Below, piece by piece: positions 7,515 to 14,779 of a stretch of DNA of 38,684 nucleotides (position 1 is the stretch's first letter; each line of letters begins with the position of its first letter). Where the stretch lies: positions 1-38,684 of the forward strand of contig JAPOOU010000207.1 in NCBI GenBank assembly GCA_026713245.1, given 5' to 3'. The DNA comes from Chloroflexota bacterium. Lineage in GTDB: Bacteria; Chloroflexota; Anaerolineae; Aggregatilineales; Phototrophicaceae. A program made the position numbers and the translations under genes. A model generated the notes under the pieces. That model was not told where the DNA came from. It searched no databases and saw only the letters and a list, made by a program, of their open reading frames with translations.

Positions 7515-9122
7515 CTAGGGCTCCGTCATCGTTTCCGGATCTCGATGCAAGACCAGCACATCAATTGTCAATGCCAGCGCGGCGCTGGTGACGGCGCGCT
7601 GCAGCGCTTCAACTTGCACACCCGCCACATCAAGAATGCCGGCCCGCGCCATTTCGACGAATTCGCCTTTCATAATGTCGAAGCCGAATCCGCAGTCGTA
7701 TAATCCCAGTTGCGCCAGGATCTCGCTGGCGTCGTAGCCGCCGTTATCGAGCAAGGAACGTATGGGCGCTTCCAGCGCCGCTGCCATGATCTGCCGCGCC
7801 GCTCGCGCTTCGGGACTCTCGTTGTCGCCGGCCGCATCCCGCAAGCCGCGTCCGCAGTTCAAAAGTGAGACGCCGCCGCCCGGGATCACGCCACCCGCGA
7901 GCGCGAGCCGCAAAGCGCGGATGGTACGTTCCGCCACATCCTTGCGCCCTTTGATTTCGTCATCGGCGATGCCGCCGACTTGCACCGTGGCTACGCCTCC
8001 GTTTAGCATTCCTAGCCGCTTGAGCAGGCGCTCGCGATCATCGTCGTCTTCCGCCTGCGTGTGAGCTTGCCGCAGCATGCGTACCTGGCGCCGAATCCGG
8101 ATCGGATCGCCCTCGCCGCTGGCGAAGCCGAAGTTCTTGTCGTCCGCCCAAACCCAGCGGGCATGACCGAAGTCGCCGTCGTTGACTTCGTCCAGGGATT
8201 GGCCGGCGGCGCCGAGTATTGGCCTGCCACCGGTCAACAAGGCGATATCCCGGCAGGCCTGGAGCAATTCGTCTTGCAGATAGCTGTCAATCTTGACCAC
8301 GACCGTCTGAATCTTGCTGCGCAAACGGTCATCGAGCACCACCGATATGGCCGTATCCGATATGGATTTGACGATCAACAGCAGCTTGCTGATTTCGCTG
8401 CGCAGCGCCAATTGCATCAGCGGTACCAGTTCGCTCGGTTCTTCGATTTCCATATCCGTGACAAGAATCGCGGCGTCCTCCATTTCGGCAACCAGCCGAG
8501 CCGTACCGCGAAGCATCTCTTTGGATTGGACGCCGCCCTTCCAATAGGCGCCGTCGACATAGCTGTGTTCCATGCCCCGTCCATGACCGGCGCGGATATC
8601 AACTTGTCCGTATTGACCGACCGTGTCGATCACCTCGCCCAGCACAGACGCCATTTCTTCGTCGTAACAGACAGATAAGGCGATCGCCTCGAGTTCTTTG
8701 GCCTTGGTCAGAATCTGCGCCTGGGAGAGCAGGGCATCGGTCAACTGTGGCAGGAGTTCCCTCAAGTTCGCTCGCAGCCGCATCGCGTCGGCGCCGGCGG
8801 CGATGAAGCGCAGTCCCTCGTTGTAGATGCTCTCATAGAGAACGGCGGCGGTGGCCGCGCCGTCGCCGACTTGTTGATGCACCTGCCACAGTACCTGTCG
8901 CAAGAGCATGGCGCCGACGTCATCTTCTCTGTCCGCCAGCGCGATAATACGCCTGGCGATCAGGCCGCCGTCATCCAGTATCTCGAACTTCGCCTGGTTT
9001 TGAGCGACCAGGCGACGAGGCAGGGGGCCCAGCGTCGGACGAATGGCGTTTCCCAGGACCGCTACGCCGCGGCGAATCGCTTCTTGCGTCCGTGGCTCGT
9101 GGATGACTTTTGGAACGGGCAT
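7515..9122 (-). CDS. Divergent GroEL-like chaperonin paralogue with altered ATPase site
   Basis: A 535-residue group I chaperonin homologue that aligns end to end with GroEL: TLGPLPRR (30-37), LDDGGLIARRI (49-59), VGDGAATAAVL (85-95), GGVATVQVGG (375-384), GGVIPGGGVSL (410-420) and MARAGILDVAGV (491-502). Aligned by hand to E. coli GroEL, Asp52 and Asp87 are kept (D51, D87), but Asp398, needed for ATP hydrolysis, falls on Arg399, and the TTT after GDG is AAT. The GGM-rich C-terminal tail is absent. No co-encoded groES and no CIRCE element (GAGTGCTAA-type repeat) was seen upstream. It is the first gene of the fucosidase/MFS cluster and is coupled to the propeller gene. It probably folds or binds a specific client rather than serving as the housekeeping chaperonin; this is inference. 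Confidence 0.88.
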   Translation of the reverse strand: MPVPKVIHEPRTQEAIRRGVAVLGNAIRPTLGPLPRRLVAQNQAKFEILDDGGLIARRIIALADREDDVGAMLLRQVLWQVHQQVGDGAATAAVLYESIYNEGLRFIAAGADAMRLRANLRELLPQLTDALLSQAQILTKAKELEAIALSVCYDEEMASVLGEVIDTVGQYGQVDIRAGHGRGMEHSYVDGAYWKGGVQSKEMLRGTARLVAEMEDAAILVTDMEIEEPSELVPLMQLALRSEISKLLLIVKSISDTAISVVLDDRLRSKIQTVVVKIDSYLQDELLQACRDIALLTGGRPILGAAGQSLDEVNDGDFGHARWVWADDKNFGFASGEGDPIRIRRQVRMLRQAHTQAEDDDDRERLLKRLGMLNGGVATVQVGGIADDEIKGRKDVAERTIRALRLALAGGVIPGGGVSLLNCGRGLRDAAGDNESPEARAARQIMAAALEAPIRSLLDNGGYDASEILAQLGLYDCGFGFDIMKGEFVEMARAGILDVAGVQVEALQRAVTSAALALTIDVLVLHRDPETMTEP

Positions 9123-9227
9123 TGATTCCGCGTGAATTCCGGTTGGCTTAGTCGGGTCGCTTCATCAGACGCGCGTGCAACGCGATTCGGCTTTCGCGGA
9201 CTGCGTGTCGGCAAGCGAACGCCGGTA

Positions 9228-9256
9228 AGCATACCACATTTGATTTTGCCTGCCAA
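9228..9256 (-). promoter_or_regulatory. Sigma-70-type promoter for the chaperonin-fucosidase cluster
   Basis: Reading on the minus strand, TTGGCA at 9256-9251 is followed after 17 bases by TATGCT at 9233-9228. The -35 box matches the consensus at five of six positions and the -10 box at four of six. Transcription would begin near 9221, leaving a leader of about 100 bases before the ATG at 9122. No operator-like palindrome was seen close to it. Confidence 0.45.
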
Positions 9257-9345
9257 AGCGCTGCCGCTAGCGATTCTCATGCGGTAAAAAATCTTTATAG
9301 CCAGTTTTCCACATGCGATCCGCATCCCAAAAATACGTACGACGT

Positions 9346-9412
9346 TGGCAGGGGCGACTGAACTGCAGCGTCGGCGGTCAGTGTCGCAGGGCTGTGTCGA
9401 CGCGCCCTACGC
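9346..9412 (+). repeat. Degenerate copy of the GTAGGGGCG hairpin-repeat family
   Basis: Starts GGCAGGGGCGACTG and ends GTCGACGCGCCCTACG, with CGGCGGTCAGTGTCGC at 9372-9387. The 14-base string CGGCGGTCAGTGTC recurs inverted at 35767-35780, and CGGTCAGTGTCGAAG occurs near 23767. The rest of the 540-base gap between the divergent clusters (9123-9661) holds the two promoters and the operator described separately; no gene was found in it. Confidence 0.4.
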
Positions 9413-9486
9413 GCTCAACGACACCTTCGGCGCCCTAAGTGCTTAATTGCCAATAATCTGAAATGCAGCCTGCCGAAAACCGGATT

Positions 9487-9515
9487 TTGACAAAATCCCC
9501 GATTTCATCTAATAT
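9487..9515 (+). promoter_or_regulatory. Sigma-70-type promoter of the sugar ABC operon
   Basis: A perfect TTGACA at 9487-9492 is followed after 17 bases by TAATAT at 9510-9515 (four of six matches to TATAAT). The start of transcription would fall near 9522, inside the palindrome at 9513-9534. The binding-protein ATG at 9662 has the strong site AAAGGGAGAG a few bases upstream, so the leader is about 140 bases. Confidence 0.6.
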
Positions 9516-9534
9516 ATGATACACGTACCATATA
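9513..9534. promoter_or_regulatory. Imperfect palindromic operator over the -10 and start site
   Basis: A 22-base inverted repeat. Its inner 20 bases are ATATGATACACGTACCATAT (9514-9533), and 18 of the 22 positions are symmetric. It overlaps the end of the -10 box and the predicted start of transcription, the usual position for a repressor site. The LacI-family gene at the end of the same operon (14780-15790) is the obvious candidate to bind it. The centre is AC rather than the CG usual for LacI operators, so the assignment is tentative. Confidence 0.5.
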
Positions 9535-9661
9535 AATGTCCTATGCAACTTTGTCGATAACCATCGTTGGCTAGGCAGGAGTGCGGGGAGGTGCAATTGG
9601 GAGAAATGTCAAAGCCCCATCCAGTTCTGAGTAGAGTCTTTTACTAGAGAAAGGGAGAGTC

Positions 9662-10978
9662 ATGAGCACCAAACAGTTGTCACGGCGCAATTTCCTTAAG
9701 CTGGCGGCGGCGTCGAGTACCGGCGCTGTGGTCGGTTATCTGGGTCCTTTGAGCAACATCGCCAGCGCGCAGGACACGGTCGAGTTGACTTTCGGGCGCC
9801 ACTGGGAGGCTGCCTTCCGCCCGCGCCAGGCCGAGTACGATGAAGGCTTCATGGAGCGGCATCCGGACATCAAGATCAATATCACCTACAATACCTGGGC
9901 AGACCACAATAACGTGGTGCCGGCCTGGGCGGCCGCCGGCACTTTGCCGGATATCATCTATGTCCATGGCAGCCGCGCCACCCCTTGGGCGCACGAGGGC
10001 ATCATCATCGACATCCACGATATCGTCACAGCCGACGAAGAGTTCAACGTCGACGGCATGTGGGAAGAATCGGTGCGCCTCTATCGCGTCAACGGCCGCA
10101 TCCACGCGCTGCCCTACGATCATGGTCCCATCATCCTTGGCTACAATGTCGATATGTTCGACGAAGCCGGCATGGATTACCCCACCGAGGACTGGACGAT
10201 GGAAGACCTTGCTGCCGCCGCCGCCACGCTGACCAATGCCGACATGGGCATCTATGGCTGGGACGGCCGCTTCAACCTGGGCAACGGCGCGAATGGCTTC
10301 TTCTTGAACGCTTGGGGCGCAACCAACATGAACGACGACGAAACCGAAATGACCGTCGATACCCCGGAAGCCCGGGAAGCGATGAACTTCTGGTACGGTC
10401 TGATTCATGAAGAGAATTCCGCGCCCAGCGGCACCGAAGCGGAAGCCTTCCCCAATCAGCATCCCTTCCGCGCTGGCGCCGCCGCCATGTCGCACATCGC
10501 CACCTGGGATACGCCCAGCATGCGCGCGCAAGCGCCCTTCAATTGGGATGTCGCGCCTGTGCCCATGGGCGCCGATGGCACCCGCGCCACGACTTCCTTC
10601 GGCAGCGGCTATGGCATCACGCCGACCAGCGACAAACCCGACGTCGCCTGGCGTTATCTGCGCGAATACCTCTCAGTCGATGGCATGATCTTCATGTGGA
10701 GCCTCTCGGGCCGTGGCTCGCCGGCGCGTCCGGAAGGCTTGGAAGCCTGGCTGACATCGGATCCGGCGCCGCCCAACGGGCGCTATTTCCTGGAAGCCAT
10801 GTTTGACTATGCCACGACGGGCCACCCGTACTCGTCCCTCGCTTCGGCGGAGGTGAGCAATATCCTGGCGCGCGAAGCAAATCTCTTGCGCCTGGGCGAA
10901 GCAAGCGTCGACGAAGTCATCGCCACCATCATGGAAGAAGGGCAGGCCGCTCTCGACGCTGTCGCCGAAGACATGTAG
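9662..10978 (+). CDS. ABC sugar transporter, extracellular solute-binding protein (Tat-exported)
   Basis: A 438-residue family 1 (MalE/UgpB-type) solute-binding protein. The N-terminus has a twin-arginine signal, SRRNFLK at residues 7-13, followed by a hydrophobic stretch and a probable cleavage site after ASA (34-36). The mature part begins DTVELTFGRHWE and shows the family pattern: TLPDIIYVHGS, GRIHALPYDHGPIILGYN, an aromatic-rich ligand-facing surface (WGDGRF-like, NFWYGL, MWSLSGRGSP) and a C-terminal hinge helix region. It captures a carbohydrate outside the membrane and delivers it to the two permeases downstream. In this setting a fucose-containing oligosaccharide is likely, but this is inferred. 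The gene is separated from the permeases by a strong hairpin, which often favours higher levels of the binding protein. Confidence 0.92.
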   Translation: MSTKQLSRRNFLKLAAASSTGAVVGYLGPLSNIASAQDTVELTFGRHWEAAFRPRQAEYDEGFMERHPDIKINITYNTWADHNNVVPAWAAAGTLPDIIYVHGSRATPWAHEGIIIDIHDIVTADEEFNVDGMWEESVRLYRVNGRIHALPYDHGPIILGYNVDMFDEAGMDYPTEDWTMEDLAAAAATLTNADMGIYGWDGRFNLGNGANGFFLNAWGATNMNDDETEMTVDTPEAREAMNFWYGLIHEENSAPSGTEAEAFPNQHPFRAGAAAMSHIATWDTPSMRAQAPFNWDVAPVPMGADGTRATTSFGSGYGITPTSDKPDVAWRYLREYLSVDGMIFMWSLSGRGSPARPEGLEAWLTSDPAPPNGRYFLEAMFDYATTGHPYSSLASAEVSNILAREANLLRLGEASVDEVIATIMEEGQAALDAVAEDM

Positions 10979-11002
10979 TCCAGTCTCGTAAGCTGGAACC
11001 TG

Positions 11003-11033
11003 TTGAGGGAGATCGCATAACGGTCTCCCTCAA
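11003..11033 (+). promoter_or_regulatory. Intercistronic stem-loop between binding protein and permease
   Basis: TTGAGGGAGATCG (11003-11015), loop CATAA, CGGTCTCCCTCAA (11021-11033): a 13-base-pair stem with one G-U pair. It is followed by TTCTAATGG, too poor in T for a full intrinsic terminator. It lies in the 86-base gap after the binding-protein stop. It may act as a partial terminator or as a 3' RNA stabiliser, a common arrangement in sugar ABC operons. Confidence 0.65.
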
Positions 11034-11064
11034 TTCTAATGGCGGATTGACGAGTGAGTAACTT

Positions 11065-11979
11065 ATGTTTCGGCGCTTAACACGACCCATATCGCCAAGC
11101 GCCCGGCGCGAAGAGCGAATCTTTTATCTGTTCATCTTGCCCTGGCTGATCGGCTTGGTCTTATTCAACGCAGGTCCTATCCTCGGTATGCTGGGGCTAA
11201 GCTTCACCGATTGGCGCATCTCGCTGGATGATCTTCAATTCATCGGCTTGGAAAACTATAACGCGCTTTTCGCTGACCCCATCTTCTGGACCTCCGTGGG
11301 CAACACGCTTTATATCGTCGTCGGCAGAGTGATATTCGGCACGGCATTCGCGCTATTGCTGGCGATACTGCTCAACCAGAAGGTGCCTGGCATCCCCTTC
11401 TTTCGCGCTGTCTATTACCTGCCAACGGTTACGGCGGGGGTGGCGGTGGCGCTAGTGTGGATCTGGATTTTCAATCCACGCCTCGGCATCTTGAATTACA
11501 CCTTGAAGCAGATTGGCATCCAGGGCCCGCCCTGGATATACAGCTCGACCTGGGTCAAGCCGTCGCTTATCCTGATGAGCTTGTTTCAGGTAGGACCCAA
11601 TATGATCATCCTGCTGGCGGGCTTGCAGGGCGTCCCCAAAGAACTTTATGAATCAGCTGAAATTGACGGCGCCGGCAATTGGGCGAAATTCCGCAACGTC
11701 ACCCTGCCCATGCTTTCCCCGGTACTCTTTTTCGTGATCATTATTTCTGTCGTGAGTTCATTCCAGAATTTCACTGAAATCCGCGTGATGACAGAAGGCG
11801 GACCGGGCGAATCGAGCAATGTCTTGATCTGGTACTTATGGGAGAACGCCTTCATTTTCCTGAAATTGGGCATCTCCGCCGCCGTCGCCTGGATCATGTT
11901 TCTCATTCTCATGGCGCTGACCGGCATCCAGTTCCGCGTGGGCAGGCGCTGGGTTTACTATGAGGGTGAAGCGCGATGA
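11065..11979 (+). CDS. ABC sugar transporter permease, MalF/UgpA type
   Basis: A 304-residue integral membrane protein with about six helices, of the binding-protein-dependent transport family (PF00528). The N-terminal RREERIFYLFILPWLIGLVL and the loop SFTDWRIS..FIGLENYNALFAD are typical of the MalF/UgpA branch. The cytoplasmic EAA loop, which docks the ATPase, reads ELYESAEIDGAGNWAKFRN about two thirds along, followed by VTLPML. It pairs with the next gene, whose start overlaps its stop by 4 bases. No ATPase gene is present in the window; such systems commonly share an MsmX/UgpC-like ATPase encoded elsewhere. The Shine-Dalgarno site is weak, which fits translation at a lower level than the binding protein. 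Confidence 0.93.
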   Translation: MFRRLTRPISPSARREERIFYLFILPWLIGLVLFNAGPILGMLGLSFTDWRISLDDLQFIGLENYNALFADPIFWTSVGNTLYIVVGRVIFGTAFALLLAILLNQKVPGIPFFRAVYYLPTVTAGVAVALVWIWIFNPRLGILNYTLKQIGIQGPPWIYSSTWVKPSLILMSLFQVGPNMIILLAGLQGVPKELYESAEIDGAGNWAKFRNVTLPMLSPVLFFVIIISVVSSFQNFTEIRVMTEGGPGESSNVLIWYLWENAFIFLKLGISAAVAWIMFLILMALTGIQFRVGRRWVYYEGEAR

Positions 11980-12872
11980 CGACTCTTTCGCCCCCCAAGC
12001 GCAAGCATAGCACCGCCTGGCGCAAGTCAATCAAAGGACGCCGCGCCATCGGCATTATTCTCACCTTCGCCTTGCTGATCCCGATTGGCATCGTCTTCGT
12101 CATGCCCTTCATCGTCATGGTCTCGACCGCGCTGAAACCACTGAACCAAGTTTTCGCTTTTCCGCCGCGACTGATCCCCGAAACCCCGCAATGGCAGAAT
12201 TTTCCTGACGGTTGGTATGGGTATGGCTACGTCGACTTCACCACTTGCACCTGGAATTCGCTCAAGATCACCGTCAACAACATCATCGGCAATCTGGTCT
12301 CCTGCACGCTGGCGGCTTATGCCTTCGCGCGCTTGAAGGCGCGCGGCAAGAACTTTTTCTTCGCCATCGTTTTGGCGACCATGCTACTGCCCACGGAAGC
12401 GCTCGTTGTTCCTCAGTATGTTCTTTTTAACAGGTTCGGCTGGCTGGATACCCACCTGCCCTTGATGGTGCCGCCCTGGTTCGGCTGGCCTTTCTTCATC
12501 TTCCTGCTTCGGCAATTCTTCCTCACTATCCCGGAAGAGTTGGTTGACGCCGCCAAGATTGACGGCGCCGGGCACGCGCGCATCCTGGTGCAGATTTTCG
12601 TCCCGCTGTCCAAACCGGCGCTGGCGACCCTGGCCATCTTCGCCTTCATCGGCAATTGGAACAACTTCTTCGGTCCACTGCTCTATCTGCGCACGCCCGA
12701 CGTGCAGACGCTGCCGGTTTGCCTGGTCCAGTATCAAGGCGCTTACGGCAATACCGACTGGCACTTGATGATGGCGGTAGCGACGATCGCGGTCATCCCG
12801 GTCTTGCTGATCTTCATCTTCGGCCAGCGTTACTTCGTCGAAGGCATCGCCACCTCGGGCGTCAAGGGCTAA
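11976..12872 (+). CDS. ABC sugar transporter permease, MalG/UgpE type
   Basis: A 298-residue membrane protein of the MalG/UgpE branch, with about six helices. The EAA loop reads EELVDAAKIDGAGHARILVQ and is followed by IFVPLSKPALATLAIF, both characteristic. The stretch ATMLLPTEALVVPQYVLFNRFGWLDTHLPLM, before the EAA loop, is the usual signature of this branch. The start ATG overlaps the stop of the other permease by 4 bases (ATGA-type junction), so the two are translationally coupled and form the heterodimeric membrane channel. After the stop there is a 282-base gap that contains two GC-rich hairpin repeats before the FG-GAP gene, which may or may not be in the same transcript. Confidence 0.93.
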   Translation: MTTLSPPKRKHSTAWRKSIKGRRAIGIILTFALLIPIGIVFVMPFIVMVSTALKPLNQVFAFPPRLIPETPQWQNFPDGWYGYGYVDFTTCTWNSLKITVNNIIGNLVSCTLAAYAFARLKARGKNFFFAIVLATMLLPTEALVVPQYVLFNRFGWLDTHLPLMVPPWFGWPFFIFLLRQFFLTIPEELVDAAKIDGAGHARILVQIFVPLSKPALATLAIFAFIGNWNNFFGPLLYLRTPDVQTLPVCLVQYQGAYGNTDWHLMMAVATIAVIPVLLIFIFGQRYFVEGIATSGVKG

Positions 12873-12961
12873 GGCTACAGCGTCACAGCCCTTCGAAAGT
12901 CACGACTTGGCTCACACAAAACTATGAACAGGCCAGGCACTAAAGCCAATCCCCGTCTAAT

Positions 12962-13054
12962 TCTCCCCCCATTGCAACGGGGGGAGATTTTATTCGCGCA
13001 ATCAGCGCCAATCCACTTTCGATGCGCTCCCCTCCCCAATGCCTTGGGGAGGGG
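12962..13054 (+). repeat. Pair of G/C-tract hairpins (small dispersed element)
   Basis: Two very stable hairpins in the permease to FG-GAP gap. The first has 9-base arms TCTCCCCCC and GGGGGGAGA (12962-12970 and 12979-12987). The second has 11-base arms CCCCTCCCCAA and TTGGGGAGGGG (13029-13039 and 13044-13054). After the second comes CCGGGGGTGGGGTAGG. A related C-rich stretch with a TCCCCCG/CGGGGGA hairpin lies at 23655-23704. They look like mobile or structural intergenic repeats; they also create a false N-terminal extension in the reading frame of the next gene. Confidence 0.6.
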
Positions 13055-13154
13055 CCGGGGGTGGGGTAGGACAGCGAGAAATCGGGGTTCATTAATAAGA
13101 TGGCGCGGCGGCCTGGAGCGTACAAAGATAGCGCCCGTCATTCATTATCAGCGA

Positions 13155-14759
13155 GTGAAGTCCTATGTTGTTCACTCCGCCCTATTGATCCTTTGCATTC
13201 CCTTTCTCACCGCCATCGGCAAGCTGGATCCCTTCGTCGACGTCAGCGAAAGCGCCGGCATCAGCGCTACGCACCGCGGCGAATGGGAACTATTTGACGA
13301 CGATTTCGCCACCGGTTATCTGGGCATTGGTCAAGCCTGGGGCGACTACGACAAGGACGGCTGGCTCGATCTCTATGTCACCGGCAACAGAGATCCAAGC
13401 GTACTCTACAGAAATGAGGGCGATGGCACGTTCTCGGTCTCGGCCTTGACGCCGCAAGTCGCCCTGGCAGACGTAGAGACCGGCGGCGCCGTCTGGGTCG
13501 ACTATGACAACGACGGCTGGCAGGACCTTTATGTCGTGAATCATGGGCCCAACACCCTCTTTCACAATGACGGCGGCGAGGGCTTCAGCGATGTCACTGA
13601 CGTAGCGGGCCTGGGGGACGCGGGCAAGGGCACGACCGCCACCTGGGGCGACTATGACGGCGACAGCCACCTCGATCTCTACGTCGTCAACTGGTCCTGT
13701 TTCCCCGAATGCGGCGATCCCAATATTACATTGAACCACGCCGCCGCCCGCGACACGCTCTACCACAACCGGGGCGATGGCAGTTTCGTCGATGTCAGCC
13801 ACTTGCTGGAATATGATCTGCTGCTCGGGGCGGGATTCACCGCCAGTTTCACCGACTACGACAATGACGGCGATGCCGATATCTATGTGGTAAACGACCA
13901 GTTTAAGAATATGCTGGGCAACATCCTCTGGCGCAACGACGGCGCAGGTTGCGATGGATGGTGCTGGACCGACGCCTCGATCGAAGCGGGCGCGCGTACT
14001 TTTATCCACGGCATGGGTTTGGCTGTCGGCGACTACGACAACGACCTCGACCTCGACTTTTATTTTTCAGACATGGTCAATGGCATGGTTCTATTGCAGA
14101 ACCAGGGCGATGGCACATTCGATGATGTTGCCGATGACGCCGGCGTCGCCGTCGGTCCCAGCAGCGCGGTCGGCTGGGGCACGATCTTTTTCGATTATGA
14201 CAATGACAGTTGGCTCGATCTTTACCTCACTTCCACCGAATTCCTTCAGTTCGATATCGCTAGCGGTCCCGAAGGCATGATGTTCGAGTATCGCGAATTC
14301 TTGTTCCGCAATCCCGGCGACGGCAGCTTCGCCGACGTTACGCCGCAGAAGTGGATTGATGATGCCGTTCCAAGCATGGGATTGGCCTACGCCGACTATG
14401 ACAAGGACGGCTGGCTGGATTTTGTGCTGGGCAACTGGAATCAAGGTTATGTCTTGTACAGGAATACCGGCGGCGTCACGCATGACCGCAATTGGATCAA
14501 TGTGCGCTTGCGGGGCGGCGGCGATATCAACCGTGATGCGATTGGCGCCCGCGTATATCTCACCACCGATAGCGGCCGAACGCTGATGCAGGAGGTCAAG
14601 TGCGGCTCCAGCCTGGGCGCCGGCAACGATACCGCCCTGCACTTCGGATTGGGCGACGACGCCATCCGCGAACTGCGCGTGCGCTGGCCCAACGGTGAAG
14701 AATCCTTGCTAAGCGATGTCGATGTCAATCAATTCCTGGAAGTGAACTATGTCGGTTGA
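13155..14759 (+). CDS. Exported FG-GAP/VCBS repeat protein with C-terminal UnbV/ASPIC domain (CRTAC1-like)
   Basis: The frame is open from 12924, but the first 77 residues come from the intergenic hairpin repeats. A GTG at 13155 gives MKSYVVHSALLILCIPFLTAIG, a clean signal peptide, and a 534-residue protein; this start is preferred although its ribosome site is weak. The body has repeated beta-propeller blades with calcium-loop motifs of the type GDYDKDGWLDLYV, VDYDNDGWQDLYV, GDYDGDSHLDLYV and TDYDNDGDADIYV. The last 80 or so residues (NWINVRLRGG, RDAIGARVYL, LRVRWPNGEE) form the ASPIC/UnbV domain. Such proteins act outside the membrane, probably in binding polymers or surfaces; the ligand is unknown. 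It sits between the ABC permeases and the LacI gene, which suggests a role in glycan capture. Confidence 0.85.
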   Translation: MKSYVVHSALLILCIPFLTAIGKLDPFVDVSESAGISATHRGEWELFDDDFATGYLGIGQAWGDYDKDGWLDLYVTGNRDPSVLYRNEGDGTFSVSALTPQVALADVETGGAVWVDYDNDGWQDLYVVNHGPNTLFHNDGGEGFSDVTDVAGLGDAGKGTTATWGDYDGDSHLDLYVVNWSCFPECGDPNITLNHAAARDTLYHNRGDGSFVDVSHLLEYDLLLGAGFTASFTDYDNDGDADIYVVNDQFKNMLGNILWRNDGAGCDGWCWTDASIEAGARTFIHGMGLAVGDYDNDLDLDFYFSDMVNGMVLLQNQGDGTFDDVADDAGVAVGPSSAVGWGTIFFDYDNDSWLDLYLTSTEFLQFDIASGPEGMMFEYREFLFRNPGDGSFADVTPQKWIDDAVPSMGLAYADYDKDGWLDFVLGNWNQGYVLYRNTGGVTHDRNWINVRLRGGGDINRDAIGARVYLTTDSGRTLMQEVKCGSSLGAGNDTALHFGLGDDAIRELRVRWPNGEESLLSDVDVNQFLEVNYVG

Positions 14760-14779
14760 AATCGAGAGGCAATCGCTCG

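Noticed and set aside
9062..9325. 87-codon open frame that overlaps the chaperonin start
   Set aside because: It overlaps the 5' end of the chaperonin gene in another frame and has no protein-like features.
9123..9330. CIRCE (HrcA) element before the chaperonin gene
   Set aside because: No TTAGCACTC-N9-GAGTGCTAA-like inverted repeat was found; heat-shock control of this type is therefore not supported.
12924..13154. N-terminal extension of the FG-GAP protein from the ATG at 12924
   Set aside because: The 77 residues are translated hairpin repeats without a ribosome site, and a later GTG restores a normal signal peptide.
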